Origin: Bacilli bacterium
GTDB lineage: Bacteria > Bacillota_I > Bacilli_A > RFN20 > CAG-288
DNA: 64,000 nt
NCBI GenBank assembly: GCA_022652945.1
Contig: JALCRV010000007.1
Span: 1 to 64,000, forward strand
Reading direction: 5' to 3'
In this document: positions 49,670 through 59,224 of the stretch, piece by piece
How positions within the stretch are numbered: position 1 is the stretch's first letter
Layout: every line of letters begins with the position of its first letter
Notes under the pieces: generated by a model
Database searches by the model: none
What the model saw: the letters and a program-made list of their open reading frames with translations, nothing else
What the model was told of the DNA's origin: nothing
Program-made: the position numbers and the translations under genes

Positions 49670-50799
49670 TGAGCCTTTTAGAGTTACAGGATATTTCCAT
49701 CCAGTTCCCTAAGAAAGGGAAGTTTCTGGAAGGGGATAAATACATAAAAGTCTTACGCAACATCAACCTGACTATTGATGAAGGGGAAATCGTTGTGCTC
49801 GTCGGTGAATCAGGTTGTGGGAAGACCACGATTGGAAAGATTATCACTGGTTTATTAAAACCCACCTCAGGACATTTGATTTTCAATGGGAAAGATATAT
49901 ATAAATCCGCTTTGCTCCAACATAAAAGATGGTATTCTGCTAAGGATATCGATCCCGAATTACTAAAAGGGAAGAGCTTTTTTGCTCGCAAACTTATTAT
50001 CAAGAAATACATAAAAGAGCAAAAAAAGGCTGAAAAAGAAAAGCAGGAGGAATTTTCCAACTCGGTTCAATTTGTTCAGCAGGATTCTTATGCCGCTTTA
50101 AATCCTGCTCGCACGATTTATCAGTCTTTATACGCACCAATCGCCAATAAATTTCATCATCCCCATCCTGAAGAAGTTGATAAAAAAATCGATGAGGTCA
50201 TGACTTTGGTCGGGCTCCAACCGAAGGAACAATTCCTTCAGAAATATCCTCATCAACTTTCTGGTGGGCAAAGGCAGAGAGTCTTGATGGCTCGGGCGAT
50301 TTCTTTAGAACCCAAATTGATTGTCGCTGATGAACCCGTTTCGATGATTGACGTTTCCTTAAGGCTTTCCATTCTCGAACTGATGAAATCCTTAAATGAA
50401 AAGCTGAAGATTGCCTTCGTCTATATTACTCACGATCTCTCCACTTCTAGGTTTATTGGTGAACATGGGCGAATCTGCATTATGTATTTAGGGGAAATAG
50501 TCGAAGAAGGCAAGGTTGAAGATGTGGTGAAAAATCCGCAGCATCCTTATACTCAAGCTTTATTTTCTGCTGTGCCCGTCCCTGATCCTAAATTAGCCCG
50601 TAAATCCAAGCCTTTGAAGTTAAAAAGCATGGATGTTGGCAATCTTTTGGAAAGGAAGGATGGCTGTCCTTTCTTCGCAAGGTGCATTTATGCCCATCCT
50701 GAATGCGAAAACAAGAAGATTGCTTTCCACGATTCCATGGGCGCAAAAGTTAAATGTGATTATCTTTCGGAGGTCGGTAAATGGACGAACGAGGATTAG
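49669..50799 (+). CDS. ABC transporter ATP-binding protein (DppF/OppF family) with internal insertion
   Basis: GESGCGKTTIGK, FVQQDSYAALNP, LSGGQRQRVLMARA, GCPFFARCIYAHPEC. Confidence 0.92.
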   Translation: MSLLELQDISIQFPKKGKFLEGDKYIKVLRNINLTIDEGEIVVLVGESGCGKTTIGKIITGLLKPTSGHLIFNGKDIYKSALLQHKRWYSAKDIDPELLKGKSFFARKLIIKKYIKEQKKAEKEKQEEFSNSVQFVQQDSYAALNPARTIYQSLYAPIANKFHHPHPEEVDKKIDEVMTLVGLQPKEQFLQKYPHQLSGGQRQRVLMARAISLEPKLIVADEPVSMIDVSLRLSILELMKSLNEKLKIAFVYITHDLSTSRFIGEHGRICIMYLGEIVEEGKVEDVVKNPQHPYTQALFSAVPVPDPKLARKSKPLKLKSMDVGNLLERKDGCPFFARCIYAHPECENKKIAFHDSMGAKVKCDYLSEVGKWTNED

Positions 50800-50966
50800 G
50801 ATTTTTCTTTAAAGGTTCGTGCATCATTTTTATCGCACTTTTGGTTTGTTCATTTTTCGTTAAAGCTGGAACGCCGGAGTTCTATATTACGATAATTGGT
50901 CTGGTTTTGACTTTCGTCGTCTGTTTAGCCAGCGGCATTCTCTTGAATAAAAGGCATAAGGAGTAA
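50781..50966 (+). CDS. Small two-TM membrane protein (61 aa)
   Basis: Overlaps 3' end of upstream ATPase gene and ends 4 nt before the next CDS; two hydrophobic segments. Confidence 0.6.
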   Translation: MDERGLGFFFKGSCIIFIALLVCSFFVKAGTPEFYITIIGLVLTFVVCLASGILLNKRHKE

Positions 50967-50970
50967 AAAT

Positions 50971-53442
50971 ATGAATAAAAAGTGTCAAAGAGTTTGGGCT
51001 ACAATGGGTTTATTAATGATTCTATCTCTCGCTGGATGTCAAGCGTTTCCGACTTCAGAGGTAAACTCTTCTTCATCTTTAGCCTCTGATGATTCAGTCT
51101 CTAGTTCCTCTTTGATTTCAAATGAGGGAGAAAGCAGTGATTCTATGGAACAAAAAACATATGCCCCTGGTCTTATTGAGACCACTTATCCGACTGAAGA
51201 AAACATCGTAGCTGATTATATCGCTTATACCGAACAAGGCTTGGATCCAAAAGGAATCAATGACTCCTCGGAAGCATTAAAGAAGGTGCTTTCCGATGCC
51301 GAAGAACGGGGTGGGGGAGTCGTTTATTTGCCGGCTGGTAAATATTTAATCACGGAAAACATTTATATCCCTCCATTTGTAACTATCCGGGGCGATTATT
51401 GCAATCCGGATAGCGATATGTTTAAAGGCGATTATGGGACTGTTATTTTAGCGGAGCCTGAGGTTTCAGCGACGGAAACCAGAAATCCAATCCTTGGGGA
51501 TAGGGATGATATTTATACAAATTTCCCAGCCTTATTTTCCATCGGAGGCAGCGCTGGCTTAGTTGGTGTGACGATTTATTATCCTAAACAAAATATCGAT
51601 CATGTGATTCCTTATCCGTTCGCTGTGGAGATTCCTTCTTTTGCGGCCCAAGGAATCCACGCTAACCATGAAGCCTCAACTGTTAAAAATGTTACTTTCC
51701 TCAATTGCTATAAGGGTATTATTGCAGGTGCTTCCGCCTCAGCCTTTTCTAACGGTTACGCTGCGGCCTTCGAACAAGTCCATATTGAAAACATTAAGGG
51801 CACTTTCCTTTATCAAGGAATGCAATTATACATTGCTTCGGAAATCGGTGTTGTAAAGAAGGTAATGATTTCTCCTAAATATTGGGCTGAAAATACTCTG
51901 GGGAATCAACCTGAACTGGTTAAGGTAAAAGAATATACCCATAAATATACTTTGGGAATGCTGCTAGGGGATTTGGAATGGCTTCACTTCTCGGACATTA
52001 CTATCAACGATCTGGCGATGGGCATCAGGATTTATGATTCACTAAGAAGATTTTTCACTAATACAATTTACTTCATGGGTATGTTTGAAAATCTTCAGGT
52101 GAGAGGGTCTCAAACGGCGATGAGAGTCGATAATTTATTCGACACCTTCGGCATGAGCATTGCGGATTCTGTTTTAGAAGGCTCGATTTATGCCTTGGAC
52201 CGCCGGGATACAACTACGGCGGTGATTCGCTTGGTCAACACGGCTTTGAACGGGGATATTTACGGGCAGAGGATTTATCTTTCTTCTGCAGAGGAGGCCT
52301 ATGCTTCCTTGAAGTCTAAAGGCGCATTGGCTTCGACCGAAAGGCCTTATTTAAAAATGCCTGATAGCCGTAATTTCATCGATGCCGTAAAAGATTATCA
52401 AGTTGATAATACCGCCGCTCAGGATGCCTCTGAAGGTATCCAAAAGGCACTTAACGATGCAGCCGCCGCTGGTGGCGGAATCGTTTATTTAAAGCCTGGG
52501 TATTATATTTTGAAAAATAAGCTGATTGTCTATGAGAATACGGAATTACGCGGATCAGCGGGAGTCTCTACCCGAGACCAGATTGGCTCTTCGAAAGGAA
52601 CGGTCCTTCTGGGCTTCTATGGCTATTCTTCGTCTGATTTAGCTAAGAACGCTGATGCCTTAGTAACATTAAATGGCAAAGGAGCAGGCCTAAGGGGCAT
52701 CAGGTTTATCTATCCGGAAAATAAGCCAACCTGGAAAGCGGATGTGAAATACAAATATCACTCTTACGTAGTCAGGATTCTTGCTGAATCCTGCTATGTA
52801 GCTCAAGCATCCATCGTCGGGGTTCCTTTTGGAATTGAGATCTCGAATACTTCGAATGTAACTATCTCTGAAGTCAGCGGGACTTATTATGAAATCGGAG
52901 TTCACATTGTCGGGTGCAATAATATTTATCTAGACGAAATGCTGGAAAATGCAGCTGTATTAGCCAGAATCGGCTATGGGACGGTTCCAGCTTTACAAAA
53001 GTATTTTCTCTATGGCTGGCCGACCGATTCTGATCTTTCAACTGTCTATGCTAATCTTACCAGATCCTCGACCGTTTTGTTCAAAGCTGAAAATACAACG
53101 AATCTTTCAATCGTTCATTGTGGAGCATTCGGAATCCAAAATTTCTATGTGGGAACGAATTCTGCTGCTAAGGTATTGCAGGCTTCGACTGATAATTTCG
53201 GCGGAAATATCTTCGTGGTCTCCGGCGGCACGCTAAACGTCGTCAACAATTTAAGGTTTAATGATATCGACTATGTTTCAATCTTAAATGGAGGGGTCTT
53301 CAATGCGTTTAATGAAGTTACCCTTCATTTCAATACTTCCTTTACCCCGGATGCGGACTATGTTAACAATGTTCAAGTTGCTTCGTCTCTGGCTTCTTCT
53401 GGGGCAGATCATGCTTATCTTCCTGACCGATACGTTTATTAA
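50971..53442 (+). CDS. Lipoprotein with two right-handed beta-helix (pectate-lyase-3-like) domains
   Basis: LAGCQA lipobox; duplicated motif ALKKVLSDAEERGGGVVYLPAGKYLITENIYIPPFVTIRGD / GIQKALNDAAAAGGGIVYLKPGYYILKNKLIVYENTELRGS. Confidence 0.82.
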   Translation: MNKKCQRVWATMGLLMILSLAGCQAFPTSEVNSSSSLASDDSVSSSSLISNEGESSDSMEQKTYAPGLIETTYPTEENIVADYIAYTEQGLDPKGINDSSEALKKVLSDAEERGGGVVYLPAGKYLITENIYIPPFVTIRGDYCNPDSDMFKGDYGTVILAEPEVSATETRNPILGDRDDIYTNFPALFSIGGSAGLVGVTIYYPKQNIDHVIPYPFAVEIPSFAAQGIHANHEASTVKNVTFLNCYKGIIAGASASAFSNGYAAAFEQVHIENIKGTFLYQGMQLYIASEIGVVKKVMISPKYWAENTLGNQPELVKVKEYTHKYTLGMLLGDLEWLHFSDITINDLAMGIRIYDSLRRFFTNTIYFMGMFENLQVRGSQTAMRVDNLFDTFGMSIADSVLEGSIYALDRRDTTTAVIRLVNTALNGDIYGQRIYLSSAEEAYASLKSKGALASTERPYLKMPDSRNFIDAVKDYQVDNTAAQDASEGIQKALNDAAAAGGGIVYLKPGYYILKNKLIVYENTELRGSAGVSTRDQIGSSKGTVLLGFYGYSSSDLAKNADALVTLNGKGAGLRGIRFIYPENKPTWKADVKYKYHSYVVRILAESCYVAQASIVGVPFGIEISNTSNVTISEVSGTYYEIGVHIVGCNNIYLDEMLENAAVLARIGYGTVPALQKYFLYGWPTDSDLSTVYANLTRSSTVLFKAENTTNLSIVHCGAFGIQNFYVGTNSAAKVLQASTDNFGGNIFVVSGGTLNVVNNLRFNDIDYVSILNGGVFNAFNEVTLHFNTSFTPDADYVNNVQVASSLASSGADHAYLPDRYVY

Positions 53443-53461
53443 ACTGATAATTTAAGGTTGA

Positions 53462-54454
53462 TTAATTAATCTTCTTAACTGACGAACGGATTTCCAAATA
53501 AGGGGAAAGGAATATCTCCTTGGTTTCTCCCGTTGGAGACTGGAGCTTTTGCAAGGACAACTCAGTTAAAGAATCAACAATCTTATTAAAAGGATGGGCA
53601 ATGGCGGTAATGGAAAGATAGTCGAGGAGCGGGGAATCATCATAAGCGACAAGTGAAACATCATCGAAAATCCTCTTTTGGACTTGCTTCAAAGAAGTCA
53701 TAGCCGCCATCGTGATCTTTTGAGTGACTGAAAAAATAGCTGTCGGTTTATATGAAATAATCTTTTCTCTGATGACATCCGCATAAGTCTGAGGCTCGTT
53801 TTCTTTCAGGAGAAGAATACTTTCGGGATTGAATTTCAACCCAGCCTCTTTCAAAGCCTTTTTATAGCCGATGTCTCTCCCCATGGGAATGGTCTGATCA
53901 TAATCGATTAATAGAATCCTTTTATGCCCGTTCTCGAGAAGATACTTTGTACCTAAATAACCACCTTGGGAGTCGTCGATTTTTATCGAATCCATTCCTT
54001 TGTAAATAGGTCGGAAAAGCTGGATGCATTTATCCTTGTTTTCCTTTTCCATCTGCTGAATCCTCTCATCGTATTTGGTAGGGATGAAAATCACAAGGTC
54101 GACGTTATATGCCTTTAAACGCGAGACCAGCAGATAATCATTAGTTTCTCTTTCGTTTTCAAAACTGACTAAGGTTGAATAATTATGCTTGGATAAATTA
54201 TCCTTCAAGCGGGTAATAAGTTGAGAGATAAAGGGGTTTTCAATGTCGAAAAGATTAATTCCAACGGTATGGCTTTTAGCAGAGCGAAGCACAGCGGCGG
54301 AATAATTAGGGACATAGCCTAGTTTATCGATCGCGGCTTGGACTTTGATCCTGGTGGCAGGTTTTACTAATTCCGGAGTATGCAAAACACGGGTTATCGT
54401 AATGGCCGATACCCCAGCTTCTTTTGCTACATCCTTAATCTTTGCTTCTGGCAA
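53462..54454 (-). CDS. LacI-family transcriptional regulator
   Basis: IKDVAKEAGVSAITITRVLHTPELVKPATRIKVQAAIDKLGYVPN HTH; sugar-sensor domain. Confidence 0.92.
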   Translation of the reverse strand: MPEAKIKDVAKEAGVSAITITRVLHTPELVKPATRIKVQAAIDKLGYVPNYSAAVLRSAKSHTVGINLFDIENPFISQLITRLKDNLSKHNYSTLVSFENERETNDYLLVSRLKAYNVDLVIFIPTKYDERIQQMEKENKDKCIQLFRPIYKGMDSIKIDDSQGGYLGTKYLLENGHKRILLIDYDQTIPMGRDIGYKKALKEAGLKFNPESILLLKENEPQTYADVIREKIISYKPTAIFSVTQKITMAAMTSLKQVQKRIFDDVSLVAYDDSPLLDYLSITAIAHPFNKIVDSLTELSLQKLQSPTGETKEIFLSPYLEIRSSVKKIN

Positions 54455-54506
54455 GAGTAAACCTCACTCGGAATTATTATATTATAAATTGTTCTTCCAA
54501 GGGTTT

Positions 54507-56033
54507 TTATTTCATCTCAAACACTTGGAAATTCTTTATTTTCCCGTCGGCATCTTCAAGATAAATTCCCAAACTATTCGGATCGATTGAAAGAGTCTCA
54601 TCTCTAAAGGAAGAGACGTAGACATCATCGGAATAGACTTCGATAAACTGTCTGCGGGCCAGAATGCGGACATGGTTCGTTTTCTTAAATGCAAAGTGTT
54701 GGAAAATCAGTCCGTTAAACATCATATTCGGTCCCCAACCCAATTGAAGATATCCGAATTCCAACCGCTTACGTGAACGGGAAAATGAGCAAGCGATACG
54801 CCTTCCATCTTTTCCTTTGAAGTAAAAACCTGCGGCATCTCCGGAATCTAAAATTAAATCAGCTTCGATAATTCTTCCATCGCTTAGATCATTCAACTTT
54901 CCACCTAAAGAGCCATTCAGCGGCTTAAGATCTAAGGCTGCTGAAGTCCCTAGACTCAAAAAGGAAAGATCTTTTCCTTCTTTGACCAGAGCCGGGGGAT
55001 TGACTCCGACGTTCTTTACGAAGGAAAGCTCTGAGACGAAAGTCTTATCGTCCAGACGTCTTCCTCTAAGTCCTTCATTAATCGGGTTATATTTCAAGAC
55101 AAGCTCATAAGGTTTCTTTTCTTCGAGCAATTTGATTGTCCCCACCCAGCCTTCAGGGCCGTTGGTACCCCAGATATGGTAATAATAAACTTTTCCGTTT
55201 ACTTCAATGGCTCTCCCGACCGAGACCACACCGGTGGTCGGAAAACCTCTAGTACCTTGTAACATAAAATCGCCTTTAGGCAATCTATACGGACCTAACA
55301 AATTATCGGAAGTCACGTAGAAAGTTCCTCCTGACATATCGAGAGAATATTTATCAAAGCGATATCCTAAATATGAGGAAGTGCAGAACATCACATAGTG
55401 GCGATGATTGAATTCCACGTGACAGGGGACTTCAAACTGGGGAAAGAGGGAAGTATCCTCGACACCTCCGGGTAAACAGGTCCAGTGAAGTCCATCCATG
55501 CTTGTCACGATTCCTAACGTGCCAGCGTGGTTGATCTTACGGCCAACATGCATTTTATCCGCGGTTAAAAAGGCGTAGTAAGGTGGCTTATCTTCTTTAT
55601 ATGGATTGACGATTCCCAATGAATCCCAACGACAAATGGTGTTGGAAGTATCTTTCGGCTCGCCCATATAATTGATTTCATCTGGCTGGCAGACTACATT
55701 CTCCACCCTTTTCCAATGAATGAGATCTTTAGAAGTTGCAAAATAAATACGTTGATAACCAAGTGGCTTTTCCTCGGAAAAATTCATAATAAAAGTATCA
55801 CCGATCTGTTGAATCATCCCTGTTCCGATCCAGGAAGAATCCGGGTCTTTAGTAAAAACACGTCCATATTCTTTCCAGTGAATCAAATCGTCAGAAATGG
55901 CTAAAGAGATTCCATCCCAGCCCCCCTTTCCTAACTGGGCAGGTGAGAGGGAAAGATGAAACAGATAATACTTCTTCTCATAAGGAAAAATCCAACAATC
56001 CCATAGTTTTTCTTCTGAAGGTGTATAAATCAT
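54507..56033 (-). CDS. Divergent GH32-like five-bladed beta-propeller protein
   Basis: WDCWIFPYEKKYYLFHL, ISDDLIHWKEYG, WDSLGIVNPY, EVPCHVEF; C-terminal beta-sandwich (RRQFIEVYSDDVYVSSF). Confidence 0.65.
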   Translation of the reverse strand: MIYTPSEEKLWDCWIFPYEKKYYLFHLSLSPAQLGKGGWDGISLAISDDLIHWKEYGRVFTKDPDSSWIGTGMIQQIGDTFIMNFSEEKPLGYQRIYFATSKDLIHWKRVENVVCQPDEINYMGEPKDTSNTICRWDSLGIVNPYKEDKPPYYAFLTADKMHVGRKINHAGTLGIVTSMDGLHWTCLPGGVEDTSLFPQFEVPCHVEFNHRHYVMFCTSSYLGYRFDKYSLDMSGGTFYVTSDNLLGPYRLPKGDFMLQGTRGFPTTGVVSVGRAIEVNGKVYYYHIWGTNGPEGWVGTIKLLEEKKPYELVLKYNPINEGLRGRRLDDKTFVSELSFVKNVGVNPPALVKEGKDLSFLSLGTSAALDLKPLNGSLGGKLNDLSDGRIIEADLILDSGDAAGFYFKGKDGRRIACSFSRSRKRLEFGYLQLGWGPNMMFNGLIFQHFAFKKTNHVRILARRQFIEVYSDDVYVSSFRDETLSIDPNSLGIYLEDADGKIKNFQVFEMK

Positions 56034-56133
56034 GGTAAACTCCTTTGATTACGTTAACTTTTTATCATTATAATTCCTTTATGAGATAATGTAAATGGAT
56101 GAAAAACTTTAAATAGACAAAAATAATTAATAA

Positions 56134-56145
56134 GATAACGTTAAC
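56134..56145. promoter_or_regulatory. Operator candidate GATAACGTTAAC, copy 2; half-matching TTACGTTAAC at 56049-56058
   Basis: Identical 12-mer to 41455-41466, in divergent intergenic region. Confidence 0.65.
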
Positions 56146-56152
56146 ATTCCCA

Positions 56153-56181
56153 TTGACATAATTGCCCATCTAACTTAAAAT
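56153..56181 (+). promoter_or_regulatory. Sigma-70-type promoter of the alpha-mannosidase gene
   Basis: TTGACA-N17-TAAAAT. Confidence 0.75.
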
Positions 56182-56209
56182 TTAAATAACGATTAGTGAG
56201 GCCTGATTT

Positions 56210-58996
56210 ATGGAACAAAAGATTGATTTGCTTTCAGAAATGAAGAGTAAATATTCGGCATTGTCTCATGGCAAAAGAATTCTTTCAGAGCTTGAATACG
56301 CATATGCTTTTTCGGCCTCTGAAGGCCATCTTTATGATGAAGAAATTAATAAAGCGGTTTTAATGCTGGATAAATTATCACAAATGCAGGGAACCATATT
56401 AGCAAAAGATGCCCAGGCGATCGAAGCTGAGCTTCATGATCTATCTGTTGAGCTTAAAAAAACTACTATTATTTGTCTCGGCCATGCCCATATCGATTTG
56501 GATTGGCTGTGGGGTTATGACGAAACGGTTGCCAGCGCACTTGCGACTTTTCGAACCATGCTGGATTTGATGAAGGAATTCCCGGATTTTGTCTTCGCCC
56601 AATCCCAGGCCGCTTTATATGAAATCGTAAATAAATACGATCCCGAAATGTTGCAGGAAATCAAGGAGCGGGTTAAAGAGGGAAGGTGGGAAGTTACCGC
56701 CGCCTCATATGTCGAATCCGACGATAATATGCCTTCCGGTGAAGGTTTAGCCCGCCAGATTTTATACGGGAAAAAAGATCTTGCTCGCTTACTTGATATT
56801 TCACCCGCTTCTTTAGACCTTTATTTCGTCCCTGACACTTTCGGCCATGCGGAAACTTTACCGACCATTCTCGCTTCTTCCGGAATTCGCTATATGTATC
56901 ATTGCCGCGGTAAAATCGTTCCTGATTTGTATTACTTTAAATCCCGGTCTGGATCGGAAGTGCTAACTTTAAGGGAACCCGCTTGGTATAACTCTGAGAT
57001 TAATCCCGAATCTTTGCTGATTTATCCTGCTTTGATGTCAAAGTATGGCTTAAATGCCTTTATTAAGCTTTATGGAGTTGGGGATCATGGAGGCGGAGCT
57101 ACTAGACGCGACTTGGAAAACATGAAGGAGATGGATAAGTGGCCTCTTTATCCTCATATCCAAGGTGGGACCCTTCATAAATTCTTTTCACTTGTGGAAA
57201 AGTCACGGACCCATCTTGAAACCATCACCGGTGAGATTAACAAGATATTCCCAGGCTGTTATACTTCTCAATCCGCTTTGAAAGAAGCCAATGCAAGAGG
57301 GGAAAAAGACCTTTTTGAAGCCGAAATGCTTTCGGCGATGGATTTTGTTAATGGCCAAAAGTCTATCCGTAAAGACCTGCTTGACGAGGCCTGGCGCATA
57401 CACTTATTCAATCATTTCCACGATATCCTGCCCGGCTCTTGCATTCATCCCTCCAAAGAATACGCTTTGGGACAATCGCAAATTCGCAATGCTGACCTAA
57501 GCTTGATAAAAACTTCATTGCTATCCCACTTGGCATCCAATATTCATCTAGAAGGAGATTTTTCTTCCGATCGGAATTCTGTTTCTCAAGGCGCTGGAGT
57601 TGGCTTTATGTCCAAAGAAGGGCTAATGGGAGCTGAGTCTTCTTCAGGACCTAATAGAGCCTTTCTGCTTTTTAATCCTAGCGGAATGGAAGGGGAAAGG
57701 GTCTGTAAAGTCCAGCTGTGGGATTATTTCTATCCGCTGGATTGTCTGATCGCTGAAGATGGAACGGGTCATAAAATACCTTTTGAAATCATCGGAAACC
57801 AACAGGATTATTTCGGTCATCGTTTTTACGAAGTGGCGATTGAAGCCTCTTTTAAAGCTTACGGATACAAGACTGTGATTTTAAAGCAAGGTAAAAAAGG
57901 TGCTTCTTCTTATAGTCAGGCCGGTCCTGGATGGTGGAGGGAAGAAGAAAAAAGGAACTTCGTGTTGGAAAATTCTGCTTTAAAGGCAACGTTTTCCCCT
58001 GTCAGTGGTGCTTTGATTGCTCTTTTTGATAAAAAGTCACAAAAATTATTGGATGCCAGCCAGGGCTTTTCGGCTTTCTTCCAGACCGAAGCGGAGAGCG
58101 GCGATGATAAAAGAATGTCCGCTTGGATAATGTCACCAAGCGCAAGGACTGTCTCTTTAACCACGAATGTCCAAGTCGAAAGCGAATCATATAAGCCATC
58201 TGGAATAGTAAAACGTTTAACATCCAGTGTTTCTTTCGGCTCTTCGAAATTAGCTTTCACCTATTCTTTGAACGGCGAAGATGCGTTCCTGACCTTGGAT
58301 TGCCGTGTAGATTTTAATGAAAAGGGAATCTCGGGGCAGAGTGTGCCGAGTCTTAGATATGTTATTAAAGGTGCCGGAAGCGACGAAGGAATCTACAAAA
58401 TACCTTTTGGCTTCATTACTCGAAAAGCGGAAGATGGCGATGTTTGTTCGCAGGGTTTGATGGCCAGCGGAGAAGATAACAATCTATTTGGACTTTGGGC
58501 TCAAGGCAAATATGGCTTCCGACTCATTAATAAAGAGATGTCAGTTAATCTCTTAAGGGCCACTTCCGATCCGGATCCTTATCCCGAAACTGGAGTTCAC
58601 GAAATAAGATTGCGGTTAGGAATCCTACCGAAGGGAACAAAGCCTTCGGATTTTTCCCTGGCTCCAATTTTTCAAAATTCCGAAGTTCTTGCCTTGCCTT
58701 TCCTTCCGAACAAAGATGCTAAAGGCGAGTCGGAAGGAAGCATATTGGATATGGATGGCTCACTTGTCTTATCCAGTTATAAAGTCTCCGAAGATAGAAA
58801 GGGAATTCTTATCCGCTTTTCCGAAACTGAAGGGAAGAAGGGAAATGAGATGGTTAAATTGCCTTTTATTCCGAAAGCCGCGTATCTGTGCGATTTAGAA
58901 GAAAGCATTAAAGAATTCCTAACCGTCAAAGACAATCTGATAAATATATCTTACGAGGCTTACAATATCATCAGTGTGTATATTAAAAAAGATTAA
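56210..58996 (+). CDS. GH38 alpha-mannosidase
   Basis: HAHIDLDWLWGYDETV, YFVPDTFGHAETLPTIL, NHFHDILPGSCIH; ~930 aa GH38 architecture. Confidence 0.92.
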   Translation: MEQKIDLLSEMKSKYSALSHGKRILSELEYAYAFSASEGHLYDEEINKAVLMLDKLSQMQGTILAKDAQAIEAELHDLSVELKKTTIICLGHAHIDLDWLWGYDETVASALATFRTMLDLMKEFPDFVFAQSQAALYEIVNKYDPEMLQEIKERVKEGRWEVTAASYVESDDNMPSGEGLARQILYGKKDLARLLDISPASLDLYFVPDTFGHAETLPTILASSGIRYMYHCRGKIVPDLYYFKSRSGSEVLTLREPAWYNSEINPESLLIYPALMSKYGLNAFIKLYGVGDHGGGATRRDLENMKEMDKWPLYPHIQGGTLHKFFSLVEKSRTHLETITGEINKIFPGCYTSQSALKEANARGEKDLFEAEMLSAMDFVNGQKSIRKDLLDEAWRIHLFNHFHDILPGSCIHPSKEYALGQSQIRNADLSLIKTSLLSHLASNIHLEGDFSSDRNSVSQGAGVGFMSKEGLMGAESSSGPNRAFLLFNPSGMEGERVCKVQLWDYFYPLDCLIAEDGTGHKIPFEIIGNQQDYFGHRFYEVAIEASFKAYGYKTVILKQGKKGASSYSQAGPGWWREEEKRNFVLENSALKATFSPVSGALIALFDKKSQKLLDASQGFSAFFQTEAESGDDKRMSAWIMSPSARTVSLTTNVQVESESYKPSGIVKRLTSSVSFGSSKLAFTYSLNGEDAFLTLDCRVDFNEKGISGQSVPSLRYVIKGAGSDEGIYKIPFGFITRKAEDGDVCSQGLMASGEDNNLFGLWAQGKYGFRLINKEMSVNLLRATSDPDPYPETGVHEIRLRLGILPKGTKPSDFSLAPIFQNSEVLALPFLPNKDAKGESEGSILDMDGSLVLSSYKVSEDRKGILIRFSETEGKKGNEMVKLPFIPKAAYLCDLEESIKEFLTVKDNLINISYEAYNIISVYIKKD

Positions 58997-59030
58997 GAGG
59001 ATTTGATGCGTTAAAAGCAGATTTTACTTG

Positions 59031-59063
59031 CCCGGAGCCTGATAATCAGCTCCGGGTTTAATC
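59031..59063 (+). terminator. Possible terminator
   Basis: CCCGGAGC-N10-GCTCCGGG TTT; T-tract is short. Confidence 0.5.
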
Positions 59064-59224
59064 TATTTGTTTTTAAAAAAGCCTCTGATTTCTCAGGTTA
59101 TTTCATGTTGCAATATTTGTTCGTAATTTGTATTTTTGATTATTTTCCTAAGGCATTTCAATACTAAAAAAGCAGTTGCTTACTAATTGATGCCGGACTA
59201 AAATCAAATCGGGGGTACTAATAC

